Program-made: the position numbers and the translations under genes
Origin: SG8-41 sp035649495
Lineage (GTDB): Bacteria; Pseudomonadota; Gammaproteobacteria; Burkholderiales; SG8-41
NCBI GenBank assembly: GCA_035649495.1
Contig: DASRJL010000099.1
Location: 1 to 64,000 of the forward strand
Length of the DNA: 64,000 nt
Direction of reading: 5' to 3'
Shown: piece by piece, positions 62,681 through 64,000 of the stretch
Position numbering within the stretch: position 1 is the first letter of the stretch
How the letters are laid out: every line of letters begins with the position of its first letter
The notes under the pieces: model-generated
Told to the model about the DNA's origin: nothing
What the model saw: the letters and a program-made list of their open reading frames with translations, nothing else
Databases searched by the model: none

Positions 62681-62782
62681 GTGACGGTGAACGGTGAATC
62701 GTGAATGGTGAATCGTAAACCCGTGCGTACGAAACGATTTACCATTTACCATCCACCATTTACCATTGACGGTTCACCAGTC
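62681..62782. repeat. heptamer repeat array with two opposed arms (locus 12)
   Basis: The left arm GTGAACG, GTGAATC, GTGAATG, GTGAATC runs from 62687. The right arm ACCATTT, ACCATCC, ACCATTT, ACCATTG covers 62741-62768 and is its approximate reverse complement. It lies between the divergent YqaA and aldo/keto reductase genes, so it overlaps their promoter region. Confidence 0.85.
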
Positions 62783-62793
62783 AGGAGAAACGA

Positions 62794-63795
62794 ATGCAGC
62801 AGCGCAAACTCGGCAAGAACGGCCCGGCGGTGTCCGCACTGGGGCTCGGCTGCATGGGCATGTCGATCAGCTACGGCGAGCCGAACGACGAGGAATCGAT
62901 CGCGACCATGCACCGCGCCATCGATCTCGGCGTCAACCTGTTCGTTACTTCCGACGCCTACGGCAACGGCGTCAACGAGGAGCTGGTTGCGAAAGCGATC
63001 AAGGGCCGGCGCAGCAAAGTACTCGTCGCGAGCAAGTTCGGCAATCTCGCGCTCGCCGGCCGGGGCGCAGACGGCGGCGCGCCGGCGTTGACCGGCGGTC
63101 ATCCGGACTACGTGCCGCAGGCGTGCGACAGGAGCCTGAAGCGGCTCGGCGTGGACGAGATCGACATCTACGGCATGCACCGCATGGACAAGACGGTGCC
63201 GATCGAGGACACGGTAGGGGCCATGAAGCGCCTCGTCGAGCAGGGAAAAGTGCGCTACCTGCAGCTCTCGGAGGCCGGCGCGCAGACGATCCGGCGCGCG
63301 TGCAAGGTGCATCCCATAACCTGTATCGAGACCGAGTATTCGCTGTGGAGCCGCGACGTGGAGAACGAGATCCTGCCGGCGTGCCGCGAGCTCGGCATCG
63401 GCTTCATGGCGTACGCGCCGCTCGGCCGCGGTTTTCTCACGGCCACGATGAAGACGCTGGATGCGCTGCTGCCCAAGGATCGGCGCCGCGAGCACCCGCG
63501 CTTCAGCCCCGACAACATCGCCAGGAACGCCGGATTGCTGGAGCCGCTGGAGAGAATCGCGGCGGAGAGGAAATCGAAGCCGGCGCAGATCGCCATAGCA
63601 TGGCTGCTCGCGCAGGGCGGGGACATCGTGCCGATACCGGGCACCAAGCGCCGCTCCTATCTTGAGCAGAATTGCGCCGCGGCGGACATCGCGCTCACGA
63701 AGGAAGAAACCGGCGGCCTGAGCAAGGCCTTCGCTCCCGACGTGGCCGCCGGGACCCGCTACCCGGAGAAGCAGCTCGCCGGGTTGGGAATCTAG
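62794..63795 (+). CDS. aldo/keto reductase
   Basis: The 333-residue NADPH-dependent TIM-barrel has LGLGCMGMSISYGEPND near the N-terminus and FVTSDAYGNGVNEELVAKAI with the catalytic Tyr. DIYGMHRMDKTVPIED and IPGTKRRSYLEQN form the cofactor part. The typical D-x-x-x-x-Y is present as DAYG with Ser before it. It belongs to the AKR13-like group. TCAGGAGAAACG precedes the ATG. Confidence 0.93.
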   Translation: MQQRKLGKNGPAVSALGLGCMGMSISYGEPNDEESIATMHRAIDLGVNLFVTSDAYGNGVNEELVAKAIKGRRSKVLVASKFGNLALAGRGADGGAPALTGGHPDYVPQACDRSLKRLGVDEIDIYGMHRMDKTVPIEDTVGAMKRLVEQGKVRYLQLSEAGAQTIRRACKVHPITCIETEYSLWSRDVENEILPACRELGIGFMAYAPLGRGFLTATMKTLDALLPKDRRREHPRFSPDNIARNAGLLEPLERIAAERKSKPAQIAIAWLLAQGGDIVPIPGTKRRSYLEQNCAAADIALTKEETGGLSKAFAPDVAAGTRYPEKQLAGLGI

Positions 63796-63876
63796 GCGGT
63801 TCAGACGGGACCGCGCCCGACAAGACCGCGCCGATGACGGTGGACGCAACCCCGGCAGCCGCCGGCTCCCTGCTGA

Positions 63877-63999
63877 TCAGATCACCCGCAACAAAGGGAT
63901 GGGGACGATGTAGCGGCCACCCTGGGCGCGATACTCGGCGGTGTTCTTCACCATTTCATCCACGAAATTCCAGGCGAGGAGCAACAGGTAATTGGGCGG
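63877..63999 (-). CDS. C-terminal fragment of a sugar C-methyltransferase (cut by window edge)
   Basis: The 40 codons before the TGA at 63877-63879 read PPNYLLLLAWNFVDEMVKN, then TAEYRAQGGRYIVPIPLLRVI. This matches the C-terminal domain of the class I SAM-dependent nucleotide-sugar C-methyltransferases (PP.YL.LLAWNF..EI, ending R.GG.FIVPIP). The rest lies outside the window. It converges with the aldo/keto reductase gene. Confidence 0.75.
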   Translation of the reverse strand, partial: PPNYLLLLAWNFVDEMVKNTAEYRAQGGRYIVPIPLLRVI

Positions 64000-64000
64000 T

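Overview
The window looks like about 64 kb of chromosome from a GC-rich betaproteobacterium, Burkholderiales-like or a related environmental lineage. Evidence for this is the AceE-type homodimeric pyruvate dehydrogenase, three orphan Bug/TctC solute-binding proteins, a class I PHA synthase, the orders nadD-rsfS-rlmH-maf-rng and yggT-proC-yggS//pilT-pilU, and a ubiE/Tim44/ubiJ/ubiB neighbourhood. I saw no rRNA, tRNA, CRISPR array, prophage or intact insertion sequence.

Layout. (1) 1-3290 is an accessory segment: two 128-bp direct repeats (44-171 and 3108-3235) enclose a decayed thermonuclease fragment, a lipoprotein gene, the tail of an ABC substrate-binding protein and an intact LivK-like protein. 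(2) 3291-7721 is a moxR / DUF58 / transglutaminase operon. (3) 7893-10407 holds a DUF2889 gene, a signal-less NMT1-like binding protein and a Bug protein. (4) 10488-22515 is a dispersed leucine/isovalerate catabolic cluster (liuE, liuC, liuB, thiolase, liuA, liuR). It is interleaved with a membrane spermidine-synthase-like protein, a Bug protein, a macrodomain protein, a DsbA-like isomerase and a nitronate monooxygenase; liuD is not present. (5) A putative LiuR operator at 22571-22592 separates liuR-liuA from a divergent MBL hydrolase / phaC / SDR operon. (6) 26588-30751 encodes PDH E1 and E2. (7) 30853-34501 is nadD-rsfS-rlmH-maf-rng. (8) 34777-43148 holds a Bug protein, yggT, proC, yggS, pilT, pilU, a small DNA-binding-like protein, a retropepsin-like protease, a THUMP methyltransferase and an exported HIRAN protein. 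(9) 43217-49380 holds hemJ, a NodIJ-like ABC exporter, a hydrolase, a 2Fe-2S protein, a VanZ protein, a DHH protein and a membrane protein. (10) 49402-58100 holds a sodium symporter, ubiB, an MBL gene, ubiJ, a Tim44 protein, a lipoprotein, ubiE and DUF971. (11) 58150-60231 is phoBR behind a clear Pho box. (12) The right end holds a PilZ-like protein, a YqaA-type membrane protein, an aldo/keto reductase and the C-terminus of a sugar methyltransferase cut by the window edge.

How the genes work together. The liu genes turn leucine-derived isovaleryl-CoA into acetoacetate and acetyl-CoA. The nearby thiolase, 3-hydroxyacyl-CoA dehydrogenase-like SDR and PHA synthase could send that carbon to polyester under shared LiuR control. 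PDH supplies acetyl-CoA, and the ubi genes support respiration.

The most unusual signal is non-coding. At least twelve intergenic gaps hold arrays of 7-bp tandem repeats. Each gap has its own heptamer, and most have two arms in opposite orientation that could fold into a long hairpin. Several neighbouring genes take their stop codons from these arrays.
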